From assembly GCF_020379485.1 (NCBI RefSeq), contig NC_063435.1:1736001-1800000 (forward strand): a stretch of DNA of 64,000 bases. The letters are read 5' to 3'. Of this stretch, positions 34,190-43,204 are shown piece by piece. Under the pieces are notes generated by a model. The model was given only the letters and a program-made list of their open reading frames with translations. It was not told the DNA's origin and ran no database searches. This stretch comes from Brassica napus (lineage: Eukaryota > Streptophyta > Magnoliopsida > Brassicales > Brassicaceae). The translations under genes and the position numbers were made by a program. Every line of letters begins with the position of its first letter. Within the stretch, counting starts at the first letter, position 1.

Positions 34190-34580
34190 ATGCACAAAAA
34201 GAACCAAGTCTTCTTCAACAAAGCTCCGGACCTCAGGTTTCATGTTTTTGCCTTCTTTTTTTTTAGTTGCTTATTGGATTTAATTTTGCTGCAATGGTTC
34301 TTCCTTTTATTAACATTTGGGACAACCATATGACTTGTCAAGTTTAGTGTTTTTACTTCTAATGATTACCAGTTAGCTGTTATTAGTTTCTTTGATAATA
34401 TTTTCGTTTGTGAGCTAGACAATTTGATTATTGTTGTATGCTTAGGTCAATAACAGGGACATGTCTCTTAATGTCCTAAGGGAGTTTATATCCAAACGCA
34501 AACAAGAGCATGAGGCTATGTTATCTAAAAGAGCTAGATCATCTGGTAAAGTTGATGACAGGATATCTCTGGAGTTATAA
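34190..34580 (+). CDS. Candidate microprotein gene (56 residues)
   Basis: Two exons (34190-34236 and 34457-34580) with a GT-AG junction (cctcag|gtttca ... taacag|ggacat) join in frame to a 56-residue protein. It begins MHKKNQVFFNKAPDLRDMSL, continues into a charged helix (REFISKRKQEHEAMLSKRAR) and ends RISLEL. The second exon has coding-like codon use and a heptad-compatible pattern. I do not recognise the family. Arabidopsis has small unknown genes at this point of the block (At5g15802/05, recalled), so this may be one of them. It is flanked by two tRNA-type sequences on the same strand. Confidence 0.5.
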
Positions 34581-34633
34581 TGGAAGGAACCCCTACAAGT
34601 GAGTATTTATATAATACAACAGACTGACATCAA

Positions 34634-34697
34634 GTCGTAGTATAGTGGTAAGTATTCCCGCCTGTCACGCGGGCGGGTTCGATCCCCGGCAACGGCG
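34634..34697 (+). pseudogene. tRNA-Asp (GUC) with two internal deletions
   Basis: The 64-bp sequence is unmistakably tRNA-Asp: tagtatagtggtaagtatt, an anticodon arm with loop CTGTCAC, and GGTTCGATCCCCGG. Compared with the normal plant 72-mer (from memory), 3 bases are missing near the 5' acceptor strand (gtcgtag instead of gtcgttgtag). Five more are missing from the variable loop/T stem (gcgggcgggttc instead of gcgggtgacccgggttc). The acceptor and T stems can no longer pair fully, so it is probably a tRNA pseudogene, although box A and box B survive. Confidence 0.8.
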
Positions 34698-34897
34698 TTA
34701 ATTTTTTAAATTTAAATACTTTTTTTTCCTTTTTATAGTTATTACGTGGCACAACCTTCCCCAACAAGGTTTCTAACTTCTAACCACATATATATATATA
34801 CACCGTCGAATCCCTTGTGTATAAGATACGAATCTTTTTTATTTTCCTTGACAATTTCTATTGCTTTCTCGACAATTTTCTCAGAAACTTCTCACCA

Positions 34898-36055
34898 ATG
34901 GCGAAACTCTTCGGCTGCCCAATCAACGTGAAAGCAGAGGAAGAAGACGACGACGGTGGTAGCTCAATCGCCGCAGAGTTTTACCGATCTGGTAACCAGC
35001 CGGACTACGAAGCTATAAGGGAAACCAATCCGTACATCCGTTTCCTGGAGTCGATTTCAGATCCCGGATCGGTTTCGATGGAATCAGAACCCGATCGGCA
35101 TCACTCCTTCATCGATTTCTTCGGTCGAGAGTCGTACGTAGGCTCGAATCAGCGGCTAAGCACTTCGCGTGCTTTCGATATCTGGGATATTCAAGACATG
35201 GAGGAGGAGGAGGAGGTAGAATTAGGGCTCCGAATCGGGTCCGGATCCGGGTCGGATCATTCAGGCGAGTTAGGGCTTCAAGTTACCAGGAGTTTTGAAA
35301 TCGATACGCGTATGCTCGAAATTGATTCGGGTCGGGTCGAAATCGGGTCGAGTCGGGTCGAAATCGGGTCGGGTCGGGTCGAAATCGGGTCGGGTCGGGT
35401 CGAAGTTGATACGGGTCGGGTCGAAGTTGATACGGGTCTGGTAGAAATTGGTACGGGTCTGGTCGAAATTGGTACGGACGATCTCTTGGTTGAACACGTG
35501 GAGCCGCAGAACGAGATCACGTGGGGTGTTCCGGAACCTGTCGACCCCCAAGAAGAAGTAGGAGGAGTAAGCTCGTCTCTAGAGCCCATGGAGGAATATA
35601 ATCAAGAATGGCATGGTGGTTTATTTGATGGGTTCTTTGAAGAATCTGTAGATTTAGTGATGGAGGATTTTTTCGACACCCTTTTTCCGGATATAGATGT
35701 ATACGCTGCGAACAACAGAGACTACGAGGATGTTATAGCACGAACGTTCCATGAGTCTGGAACCAAAGGAAGTCCACCAGCTTCCAAGAGGATGGTGGAT
35801 GAGCTTCCTGATGTGGATGTCACCTCTGAAGAGTTGAGCATTGGCTGCGCGATCTGCAAAGATGAGATTGTGGTGGAGGAGAAAGTTAAGAGGCTTCCTT
35901 GTAGGCATTACTATCATAAAGAGTGCATTGTGCCTTGGTTAGGGATAAGGAATACATGTCCGGTTTGTCGGTATGAGCTGCCTACTGATGATCTTGAGTA
36001 CGAAAGGAATAAGAGATCACGAAGGGGTTTGGGGAGAGACTTGATGTCAGAGTAG
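34898..36055 (+). CDS. RING-H2 E3 ubiquitin ligase with heptapeptide repeat
   Basis: An intronless gene of 385 residues starts at ATG 34898 in a good context (caccatggcg). The upstream in-frame GTG is not a likely start. The N-terminus carries an acidic patch and the EFYRSGNQPDYEAIRETNPY block. Residues about 137-196 are a run of near-identical heptads of the form (R)VEIGSG(R) / VEVDTG(L), encoded by a 21-bp minisatellite. The C-terminal RING-H2 finger (residues about 316-359) has CAIC, LPCRHYYHKEC and CPVC with C3H2C3 spacing. It should act as an E2-recruiting E3 ligase. The family resembles Arabidopsis At5g15820 (about 348 residues, recalled), so the repeat may account for the extra length. 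The substrate is unknown. Confidence 0.88.
   Translation: MAKLFGCPINVKAEEEDDDGGSSIAAEFYRSGNQPDYEAIRETNPYIRFLESISDPGSVSMESEPDRHHSFIDFFGRESYVGSNQRLSTSRAFDIWDIQDMEEEEEVELGLRIGSGSGSDHSGELGLQVTRSFEIDTRMLEIDSGRVEIGSSRVEIGSGRVEIGSGRVEVDTGRVEVDTGLVEIGTGLVEIGTDDLLVEHVEPQNEITWGVPEPVDPQEEVGGVSSSLEPMEEYNQEWHGGLFDGFFEESVDLVMEDFFDTLFPDIDVYAANNRDYEDVIARTFHESGTKGSPPASKRMVDELPDVDVTSEELSIGCAICKDEIVVEEKVKRLPCRHYYHKECIVPWLGIRNTCPVCRYELPTDDLEYERNKRSRRGLGRDLMSE
35315..35480 (+). repeat. 21-bp coding minisatellite in the RING gene
   Basis: About eight tandem 21-bp units of the form gtcgaaatcgggtcgggtcg, with some tacgggtct variants, encode seven-residue repeats in frame. The unit length is a multiple of three, so copy changes keep the frame. 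Confidence 0.9.
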
Positions 36056-36515
36056 GTGAAGTTAATGTTTGCTGATTGGTTTGATGTACATATTTGGCTG
36101 GAAACAGATTAAAGGGGGAAATAAAATTTTTGCAGCTATATTTTGGTGTTCAAGTTATTTAGGTTCATTAATCTTTTAGGTTTTGCTGAGAATTGTTGTT
36201 CATTAGTTCTAAATATGATTTTTTGGAATGTGAGTTTTTGCTTGCTCAAGTCTTCTTTTTAAACGATCAAGATTATAGAAGTACCACTGCAAGTTTACAT
36301 ATAGTTTAGATTTTTGTTAGAGATGCTGGTCCGGTCATGACTCTACGGCCAGCTAGTGGTTAACCAAATATAATATGAAAAATGATGGATTTGGTCCGGT
36401 TTAACGTCGTCTTAGTGGACCAGATCTAATTCAGCAGTTGGGCTTTTTAATCCACTAGAGAATCCATGATTATTTTTTTTATTTTTTTTTTCGCCGTAAT
36501 CTGGATTTAGATTCA
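36056..36515. other. RING gene 3' region and intergenic DNA
   Basis: This is 3' untranslated sequence followed by AT-rich DNA up to the hAT-type element. No gene is seen. Confidence 0.5.
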
Positions 36516-36523
36516 CATGGAAG

Positions 36524-37438
36524 TAGGGCTGTTCAATATGGTAAAACCGAACTGTATCGAACCAAACCGAATCGAAATAGACAATATGGTTTGGATTTGG
36601 TATATACCATATAAATCGAATGGATATAATTTTATAAAAACCGTAGGATTTGGATATGTTTTGGTATATAACCGATTGAACCGAATAAACCGAACAAAAC
36701 CGATTAAAAGTAGAAACATGTAAATATGTATCTATTTTATAACAATACATGAAAATCTATTTGTTTTATAAGTTAAATTTGTGTTAAATTACTATAAACC
36801 TTATATAATTTGTAAAACACTTGAACTATAATTAAATAACAATACATCGCAATTTAGACATCTTATTTTCTAAGTTTTTTTTTTTTATCTTTTTGCTTTA
36901 TTTTAGTATTCACTAAATTAATATGAAAATAATAAATTTAATGGAAAATAATTAATGAAAAAATTTCACAACTTTTTTCTTATCTATAAACAAAAAGAGC
37001 TTCGTGTTCAATCGAAAAAGCATGACTTTAATGAACACTAAATATGGAAGAGTGGAAAAACTTTTCTTTCATGTTTCTGTTTTGTTTCATATTTTTATTT
37101 TTAAAATTTCAAGCTCTCATTTTAATTATAGATTTGATGATTTTATTCGATGGTAGAAGCATTTTTACGCTTTTGTTCATTTATTTGAACATGTAATATA
37201 TTTTTAATAAATGACTGTGTTGACAATATGACTCTAAAATTCATTTTATATGATCTCAAACTAAATAATTATGTTTTTTGGTATAAAACCGAATAAACCG
37301 AAAACCGACGGTATATAAACCGAACCGAACCGAAGTAAATATGGATTTAGAATGGTAGTTATATTTTACTAACCGAAATACCGAAAACCGAAAAAAACCG
37401 AACCGAAACCGAACCGATATCCGGATTGAACACCCCTA
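36524..37438. mobile_element. Non-autonomous hAT-type transposon, 915 bp
   Basis: The terminal inverted repeats are TAGGGCTGTTCAATATGG on the left and, read inward from the right, TAGGGGTGTTCAATCCGG. They match at 15 of 18 positions. The element is flanked by a perfect 8-bp target duplication, CATGGAAG (36516-36523 and 37439-37446), the length made by hAT transposases. Subterminal regions on both sides are packed with accgaa/ccgaacc words, probable transposase-binding repeats. The middle is AT-rich and non-coding, so the element depended on a transposase in trans. Confidence 0.92.
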
Positions 37439-37446
37439 CATGGAAG

Positions 37447-39534
37447 TTATAAAATTTTGCATTCCATCTTGTCATGTTCAATCTTGCTTTTGTCAGTTTT
37501 TATCATTTTTTTCAACCTCTAAACAAGCAGTAAAATGTTACAAAAAAAAAACAAGCAGTAAAACTTTACTTAATAGCTCTGTGCATGTATATAAAACTAT
37601 CACTGAAAAGATATCCAAGAGATGATGGGATGTTAGGTTGGACTTTGGATCGGTAAAATCACTGTCCAAACTTTCAATAAAGCATATGAACTTTGGCTTG
37701 TGTTTAGTTACATTGTGTAAATTGGTTAATCCATTTGGTATAAATATTAATACTTTTTTGTGTAACATACGATTATATTAAAATAAAAGCTTAACATGGT
37801 TAACCGATTACAACTGAAACCATGTTCAACTAATTAACGGTAAAAAAAATAATAACTGAAAGTTTACTCCAATGTAAGATGAACAATAAAAACAGTACAA
37901 TAAAACAAGCAATATAAATGTTAAAGAGAGGGACATGATGAAAGTAAAAAATCCATAGATATTCTTCACTTGTAATCTTGAAATGGTCATTCCAACAAGT
38001 TTGCAATGGTCGGAAACGACGATAAAATATCCAACTAAAGAAGTTTTGAAGAGACAAGAAATGTTCATTGATAACTTAGATTTGGCTAAACAACCATTAA
38101 ACAAACACAATCAGCTCTAAGACTGACAAGGTTAACCAAAAAAACTAGGCGAATCTCAAAAACATCGGTTTATTGTTCGATGAGAAGGCCGAAGAAACGG
38201 CTGAGGGCCTGAGGCTAATGACAACTCTAAATACATAATATAATTATATAAATATGAATACATAAGTGCGTCGTCCTTTTTTTTTTGCTAAATGCATTTT
38301 AATCAAGTTGAGTGTATGTAGAGATATTTTTCTATTTTTCTTCATCACAATTTCTCTTAACTTCCATGAATTTTTTAAAATAGTAATATGTTATTAAAGC
38401 AAAAGAAAAATCGAGCTTCAATCATTTTCCACTTCATTTGGTTCCATGATTCAATTGATTGTTATTGACTGATTACTCTTCATCTTCTTAGTTTGACGAC
38501 TCAAGTTTGAATTTCAACAAATCATCTTCACCGAACCTCATAAAGATTGTATTCCAGTTTGGATATTTCAAGTAGTTTCATATACTTTTTGATATTTTGG
38601 TTATTTTGTTCTTGTGGCAATTTCCAAAAATTGAATTATTTAGAGTACACAGACGGCTATACTTATTATACACATTCGTAATTGCTATGTGTATCCAATT
38701 TTCAAGATGGATAAGTTACTACAACAGGTTTGAACACGGATCCAATATCTAAGGTCGGATATGAATTAGATCAGGTAAATCATTTGGAAATGAACGTTTT
38801 TCATTAGAACTCTTAAAAATGTTTAAACTTCTAGTTGCCTATTTAATATTTCCATGTTCTTTCAATTAACTACTTCACTGTGTATGAACCCCAAAGCCCA
38901 TTACATTTAAGATTGCTAAAAAAAACACTAAAGTTAACAGTCATTTTCACATGGGAGTGGCCGGCTCCTTTCTCTATAGTGACTCTACATATCCAAAGAG
39001 CCAAACTTGAAACATTGAGTGTCGATTTTATTTTCATTTCTTTTTGTGATCATGGAAAATCCTTTTTCTGGCTCTTGGATACCCAATTGGCTCAACACTA
39101 TTTTCTATCCTCAAATACAATAATTATGCCCCTTGTCTCATTCCATGTAACATATACTCCACATGTAAATTTAATATAATTTTTTGAGAAATATAAGCTC
39201 CTCTATGAACTCTAAAGTTTTAACCACTTGCATCAGTTGTTCACATCAACCACGTATATATATATATATATTTTTTTTTTTTAAGGTGAAATTTATTGAA
39301 GAATGTTTGGATATTCAAATTATGGAAACTAAACTACATGAAGATTAAGTAAATGAGAACAATAACCTCACCAGCATCTGAATTAGACATAAGTACATCT
39401 CGAAGCTTTGAGTTGGATGACTTTGGCAGCATTGAATTCGCCAAGTGACTACTGTTGCAAGCTCTACTTGAAATATGACAGAATTCGCCAAGCATTCAAA
39501 TTTTCACTATATTTACTTGAAAATGACCTTCTTC
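37447..39534. other. AT-rich intergenic DNA
   Basis: No gene with recognisable domains is present; the 99-codon frame at 38880-39179 has no family resemblance. An (AT)n plus T-run at 39257-39283, followed by aaggtgaaatttattgaag, looks like the 3' end of a short truncated LINE. Confidence 0.5.
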
Positions 39535-39549
39535 TTGTCATGCATCTTT

Positions 39550-42024
39550 TTTTTTTTTTTTTTTTTTTTTTTTGACTAAAGGCTTTCAAATTAAATATAA
39601 ACGAACCATTACAAGATAAGACGAAGGTCTTATAGCTGGATAAAGTTTGCATGAAAGTGGTTGAATCTCCTCCTATGAAAACATAAAGAAAGAGACTAGA
39701 GTAACCAACAATACATGAAAGACAATAGCTAGTGATGGGTTCCACGGCCGCGACGACCACGTTTTCCTCGTCCTCTAACTGTCTTCCAATCCATGTCTTG
39801 GTATTTGGTTGGGAGTTTTATTTCCCTTCCACCTCTTGTCAAGCTGAGTGAGCTAGAAGGCTCTGTCACAACTTCATCCACATCTCCTAACAATGTGAAA
39901 CGAGAGGGGCTCTCAAAAACACAAGCGTTAGATGATGTGGTTAAGGGATCAACAACTAAAGTTTTCCGAGCCTCAGTGTTGATAATGCTTGATGGAGAAG
40001 ACTCCATAATAAGTGTAGTAATGGGAGTAGACTGTTGATCTACTAATGTGGATAAAGTGTTGACAGGGCCAAGTGTAGCAGCAAGGTTCTCCTGCTGGAT
40101 GGGTAAGGAAGAAGGTGCAGAAGCTATCAATGTGCTTCCCGCAGCAAGGTGGTCCACAGTAGTATCTGAAGGAACAAAAGTAGGTGGCGATGCATGAATA
40201 GTTTCAAGTGTGGAACGGAGACCTTCTATCTCTTTAATAGAAGTCTGAGCTGGTGAACTAGCATTTTCCTTTTGTTGTAGGACTATATCAATATCCACTA
40301 CAGGGACCTTGGAATGGTTATCTTCTGGAGCTGACGAGCAAGGTTCTCCTGCTGAATGGTTATCTTCTGGAACCTGGACGGTCGGAGATGGTAGAAGACA
40401 CCTCTTCGCCTTGTGTCCGAGGTTTCCACACCTCTCACACATAGATGGAATCCATGTGTATTCCACATTAACAAAGAAAATATTACCTTGTTTATCATCC
40501 AGTGCAATAAGTTTCGGGAAGTCTCTATCAAGCTCCATCTCCACTAGAACCTTTGCTTCGCCCATACTAGTAGGATCAAGTCGAGGTTTATGCGTAAGGA
40601 TAGGTTCTCCAAGTCCTGAGGCAACATGACTTATTCCTAGTCTTGAATAGCAACAGTCTGGTATATTCTTCAAATTGGCCCATACCGGAAGCGTGGAGAC
40701 TTCAGGGATCTTAAAGGATCCTTCGGGAACCCATGGCAATACAAATAGCAAACAATCATCAATATGCCACACCCCTCTCTGAATAACCCAATGACGAGTA
40801 GGTTGATGCGGAATATGAAACAAGAAGGAAGAATCACCAAGCTTCTTACAACTGATCTTACAACTTCTTCCCCATATTCTATTGACCACAGCATGCACAA
40901 GACCCCCCGGTGGTAGAGAACACTTATGGAACTTTCCAATGATGTACTCATCCTTATTTTCAGGACCTAGCTTAAGCACTTTTGAAGGAATAGATACCTC
41001 AGGTGTGCCATCAAGACGGTAGGTAGGAGTGGCTGCACGGTAAAGGTTCCTCGACTGAGTGTTTAATCTCGCAGCCCACGGAAAACGGAGACTCCCATCG
41101 GCTTTTAGTTCCGGAGGAGGAAGCTTCTCGATCGGAGGCTGGACAGCTGGAGTAGGGAACTTACTCTTTGGTTTCTTATTTAAAATCTCGTCATTTAAGG
41201 ACGGCCAGAGAGCGGCTAACTGATTCCCAACTATCGCCGGATCGTAATCATGAGGAGTACATGGTTCGGAAGGCGTGGCCGGAGGTTTGAAGACAAGAGG
41301 TTTTGCCCATGAACCTAAAGAAGGGACAAACTTTTCAGAAGCTTGAGTTCCGATATCCAAAGAAATTGTTGTCGGATTGTCATTCTCAGGAGCTGATATC
41401 TGAAGCTGATTTGAAAGAGGAAGAACCGTCTGCGATGTATTGTTGATCATGGGAGTGGATGTGTTCTGAAACTCAAGTGACGATGTTCTCTGCAACTGAG
41501 CCGTCGGAGCAACCGAGTTTGGTTGATTGACGTCATTAAGTGAATCTGAAGGAGGAACGTCGCTAACTTGAGTAATTCTAGCTTCTGATGTCAATGGAGG
41601 AGTCACGGATTCAGGTTGAGTTGTTTCGTTGGTCATCTTTATCGGAGCCGACGAAGTCCGCAACAACAACGACGATGAAGACAGAGACAGAGAGGTACCG
41701 TTTGTCAAGTCCATCAGAGCCGGTGAGGTAGCCGACGACAGAGCCAACATCGAAGGGAGAGTCAGGGAGGTTGGTGACGAAGACGGAGAGGTTATTGACG
41801 AAGCCGGAGCTGCGTCAATCTCCGACGCCATGACGATATCCGGAGAGAGGATGATGGAGAGGATGAGGAAGGTTACCGGAGTGGCCTATTTGCGACGACT
41901 CACGTCGGAGAACGTCGAAATTGAGTCGTGAAGCTTGCTAAGAGTTTTCGCTTTTCCTTGTCGCCGTTTAGGGGCGCGTGTCTTGCAATTTAGGGGCGTG
42001 TTAGTTCAGATAACAATGTTGTCA
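39550..42024 (-). mobile_element. LINE (L1-type) insertion carrying ORF1 only
   Basis: The 2.47-kb insertion is in minus orientation. It is bounded by a perfect 15-bp target duplication, ttgtcatgcatcttt (39535-39549 and 42025-42039). It ends in a poly(A) tail, seen as a run of about 23 T just right of 39549. After the ORF1 stop at 39729 there are only about 155 bp of 3' untranslated sequence before the tail. No endonuclease or reverse transcriptase reading frame is present. The 5' leader is about 190 bp. Perfect duplications and an intact ORF1 indicate a recent insertion. Confidence 0.9.
39729..41831 (-). CDS. LINE ORF1 protein (DUF4283 and CCHC zinc knuckle)
   Basis: An uninterrupted 700-residue protein starts MASEIDAAPASS. 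The N-terminal 180 residues are Ser/Thr/Pro-rich and disordered-looking. A DUF4283-type domain lies at about residues 294-370 (YIIGKFHKCSLP ... GVWHIDDCLLFVLPW). It is followed by LPVWANLKNIPDCCYS and a CCHC zinc knuckle, CERCGNLGHKAKRC, at about 465-478. The C-terminus is Arg/Gly-rich (RGRGKRGRRGRG), an RNA-binding type of tail. This is the ORF1 (Gag-like RNA chaperone) of plant L1 LINEs. Normally an ORF2 follows, but here it is absent. Automatic annotation would probably call it a DUF4283 or zinc-knuckle host gene. Confidence 0.9.
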   Translation of the reverse strand: MASEIDAAPASSITSPSSSPTSLTLPSMLALSSATSPALMDLTNGTSLSLSSSSLLLRTSSAPIKMTNETTQPESVTPPLTSEARITQVSDVPPSDSLNDVNQPNSVAPTAQLQRTSSLEFQNTSTPMINNTSQTVLPLSNQLQISAPENDNPTTISLDIGTQASEKFVPSLGSWAKPLVFKPPATPSEPCTPHDYDPAIVGNQLAALWPSLNDEILNKKPKSKFPTPAVQPPIEKLPPPELKADGSLRFPWAARLNTQSRNLYRAATPTYRLDGTPEVSIPSKVLKLGPENKDEYIIGKFHKCSLPPGGLVHAVVNRIWGRSCKISCKKLGDSSFLFHIPHQPTRHWVIQRGVWHIDDCLLFVLPWVPEGSFKIPEVSTLPVWANLKNIPDCCYSRLGISHVASGLGEPILTHKPRLDPTSMGEAKVLVEMELDRDFPKLIALDDKQGNIFFVNVEYTWIPSMCERCGNLGHKAKRCLLPSPTVQVPEDNHSAGEPCSSAPEDNHSKVPVVDIDIVLQQKENASSPAQTSIKEIEGLRSTLETIHASPPTFVPSDTTVDHLAAGSTLIASAPSSLPIQQENLAATLGPVNTLSTLVDQQSTPITTLIMESSPSSIINTEARKTLVVDPLTTSSNACVFESPSRFTLLGDVDEVVTEPSSSLSLTRGGREIKLPTKYQDMDWKTVRGRGKRGRRGRGTHH

Positions 42025-42726
42025 TTGTCATGCATCTTTGCGAAAATAATATATAACAAACTATTCAACTATGAACGACGAGTAGTGTTTAACTGTTCTG
42101 AAGCATGTTCATTTCATGAGTGATCAGACGATATATTTCTGTTATAAAAAACTCGTTATATCTTGAGTACTCTTTCATTGATTTATGTCTTGATGGTCAT
42201 CTTCTATATTATCTAAAAATCATTTTCTTGTTATCTTTGATTTTTTTTCTTTTTTGGAATTTATTTGTGTGGATCTGCTTCAATTAAAGCGGTTTAAAGA
42301 AGTGTATCAAGATATTTGTAAAACCACGAATATAAAACGTATTGTATTTTAGTTGGGGTGGGTGAATAACAACACATCAAAAAATAATTCATCACACCAT
42401 TTCAAAATTTTCATTTGATAATTATTACTTCAATCATTTTGGGATTGAAATTTGAGCTCAAGTTTTCCATGACGTTCTCCCACTTTGTCTTCTTGTCTCT
42501 TAGGATTCTCTCTTTTCTCCTTAAGGGACATATTAAGCTTTATAGACCAAAATGCATATCAACTACTCTCAAGCAAATATTATAATAGTAATTATTTTTT
42601 TAACATTTAGAAGTCAATGGTAGAGTGGAATATAATGTTATTAATCGTAACTAAAATTACTAAAAACGAAGTAGTTATATGTTATTGACAACAAAACTAA
42701 TACTTGAATAATCAGAAATACAATCT

Positions 42727-42788
42727 TTTTTTTTTTTTGAAACACTAGAAATACAATCTATATATACAACTTGTTAGTAAAAAAAACC
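42727..42788. mobile_element. Two adjacent micro-insertions with target duplications
   Basis: Insert A (42727-42746, a T-run plus gaaacact) lies between two perfect copies of agaaatacaatct (42714-42726 and 42747-42759). Insert B (42773-42788, gttagtaaaaaaaacc) lies between two perfect copies of ctatatatacaactt (42758-42772 and 42789-42803). The two target sites are adjacent, overlapping by 2 bases. They look like extremely 5'-truncated retroposons. Confidence 0.6.
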
Positions 42789-43073
42789 CTATATATACAA
42801 CTTCAATGCATACCATTCAAAAATCATTTGACCATTTCCAAACGTGAGAAAAAAGTTAGACACTGCAACTCATATTGATTAATACATCTATCAGTAGCAC
42901 AGGAAAATTTCATATACAACTTGGCTAGGATCCAGACTCATTATAAACTACAATGTAACATAATGTATGGATGCATTTTACCTCAAAAATTGTATGCATG
43001 AAAAGAAAATGTATGCATGCACTTGAACATGAATGCATATAGAAGGATAAATGATTCATGTCATCATCACCAA

Positions 43074-43204
43074 TGTAAGAATATAAGCTCCCATATCGGA
43101 AATTTAACTAACTGGAACATAAATAATATATAAAAGGTTATGACCAATCGATTTATCACCAATTTGCTTTCAGTTAGAATTTTGTGATAAGCCGGAATTT
43201 AACA
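43074..43204 (+). mobile_element. Short solo LTR (TRIM-like)
   Basis: The 131-bp segment begins TGTAAGAATATAAG and ends GGAATTTAACA (TG...CA boundaries). It has a perfect 5-bp target duplication, accaa (43069-43073 and 43205-43209). Its interior (cccatatcgg ... atatataaaaggttatgacc) resembles the TRIM-like element at 19033. The orientation is assumed from that similarity. Confidence 0.65.

Noticed and set aside
33951..34190. 79-codon frame beginning inside the tRNA-Ile gene
   Set aside because: It starts within the tRNA and has no family resemblance.
35270..35589. Minus-strand frames with DPTRPDF / STRPVPI repeats
   Set aside because: These are the complement of the 21-bp minisatellite in the RING gene, not independent repeat proteins.
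38880..39179. 99-codon plus-strand frame
   Set aside because: No recognisable motif; composition is that of random AT-rich DNA.
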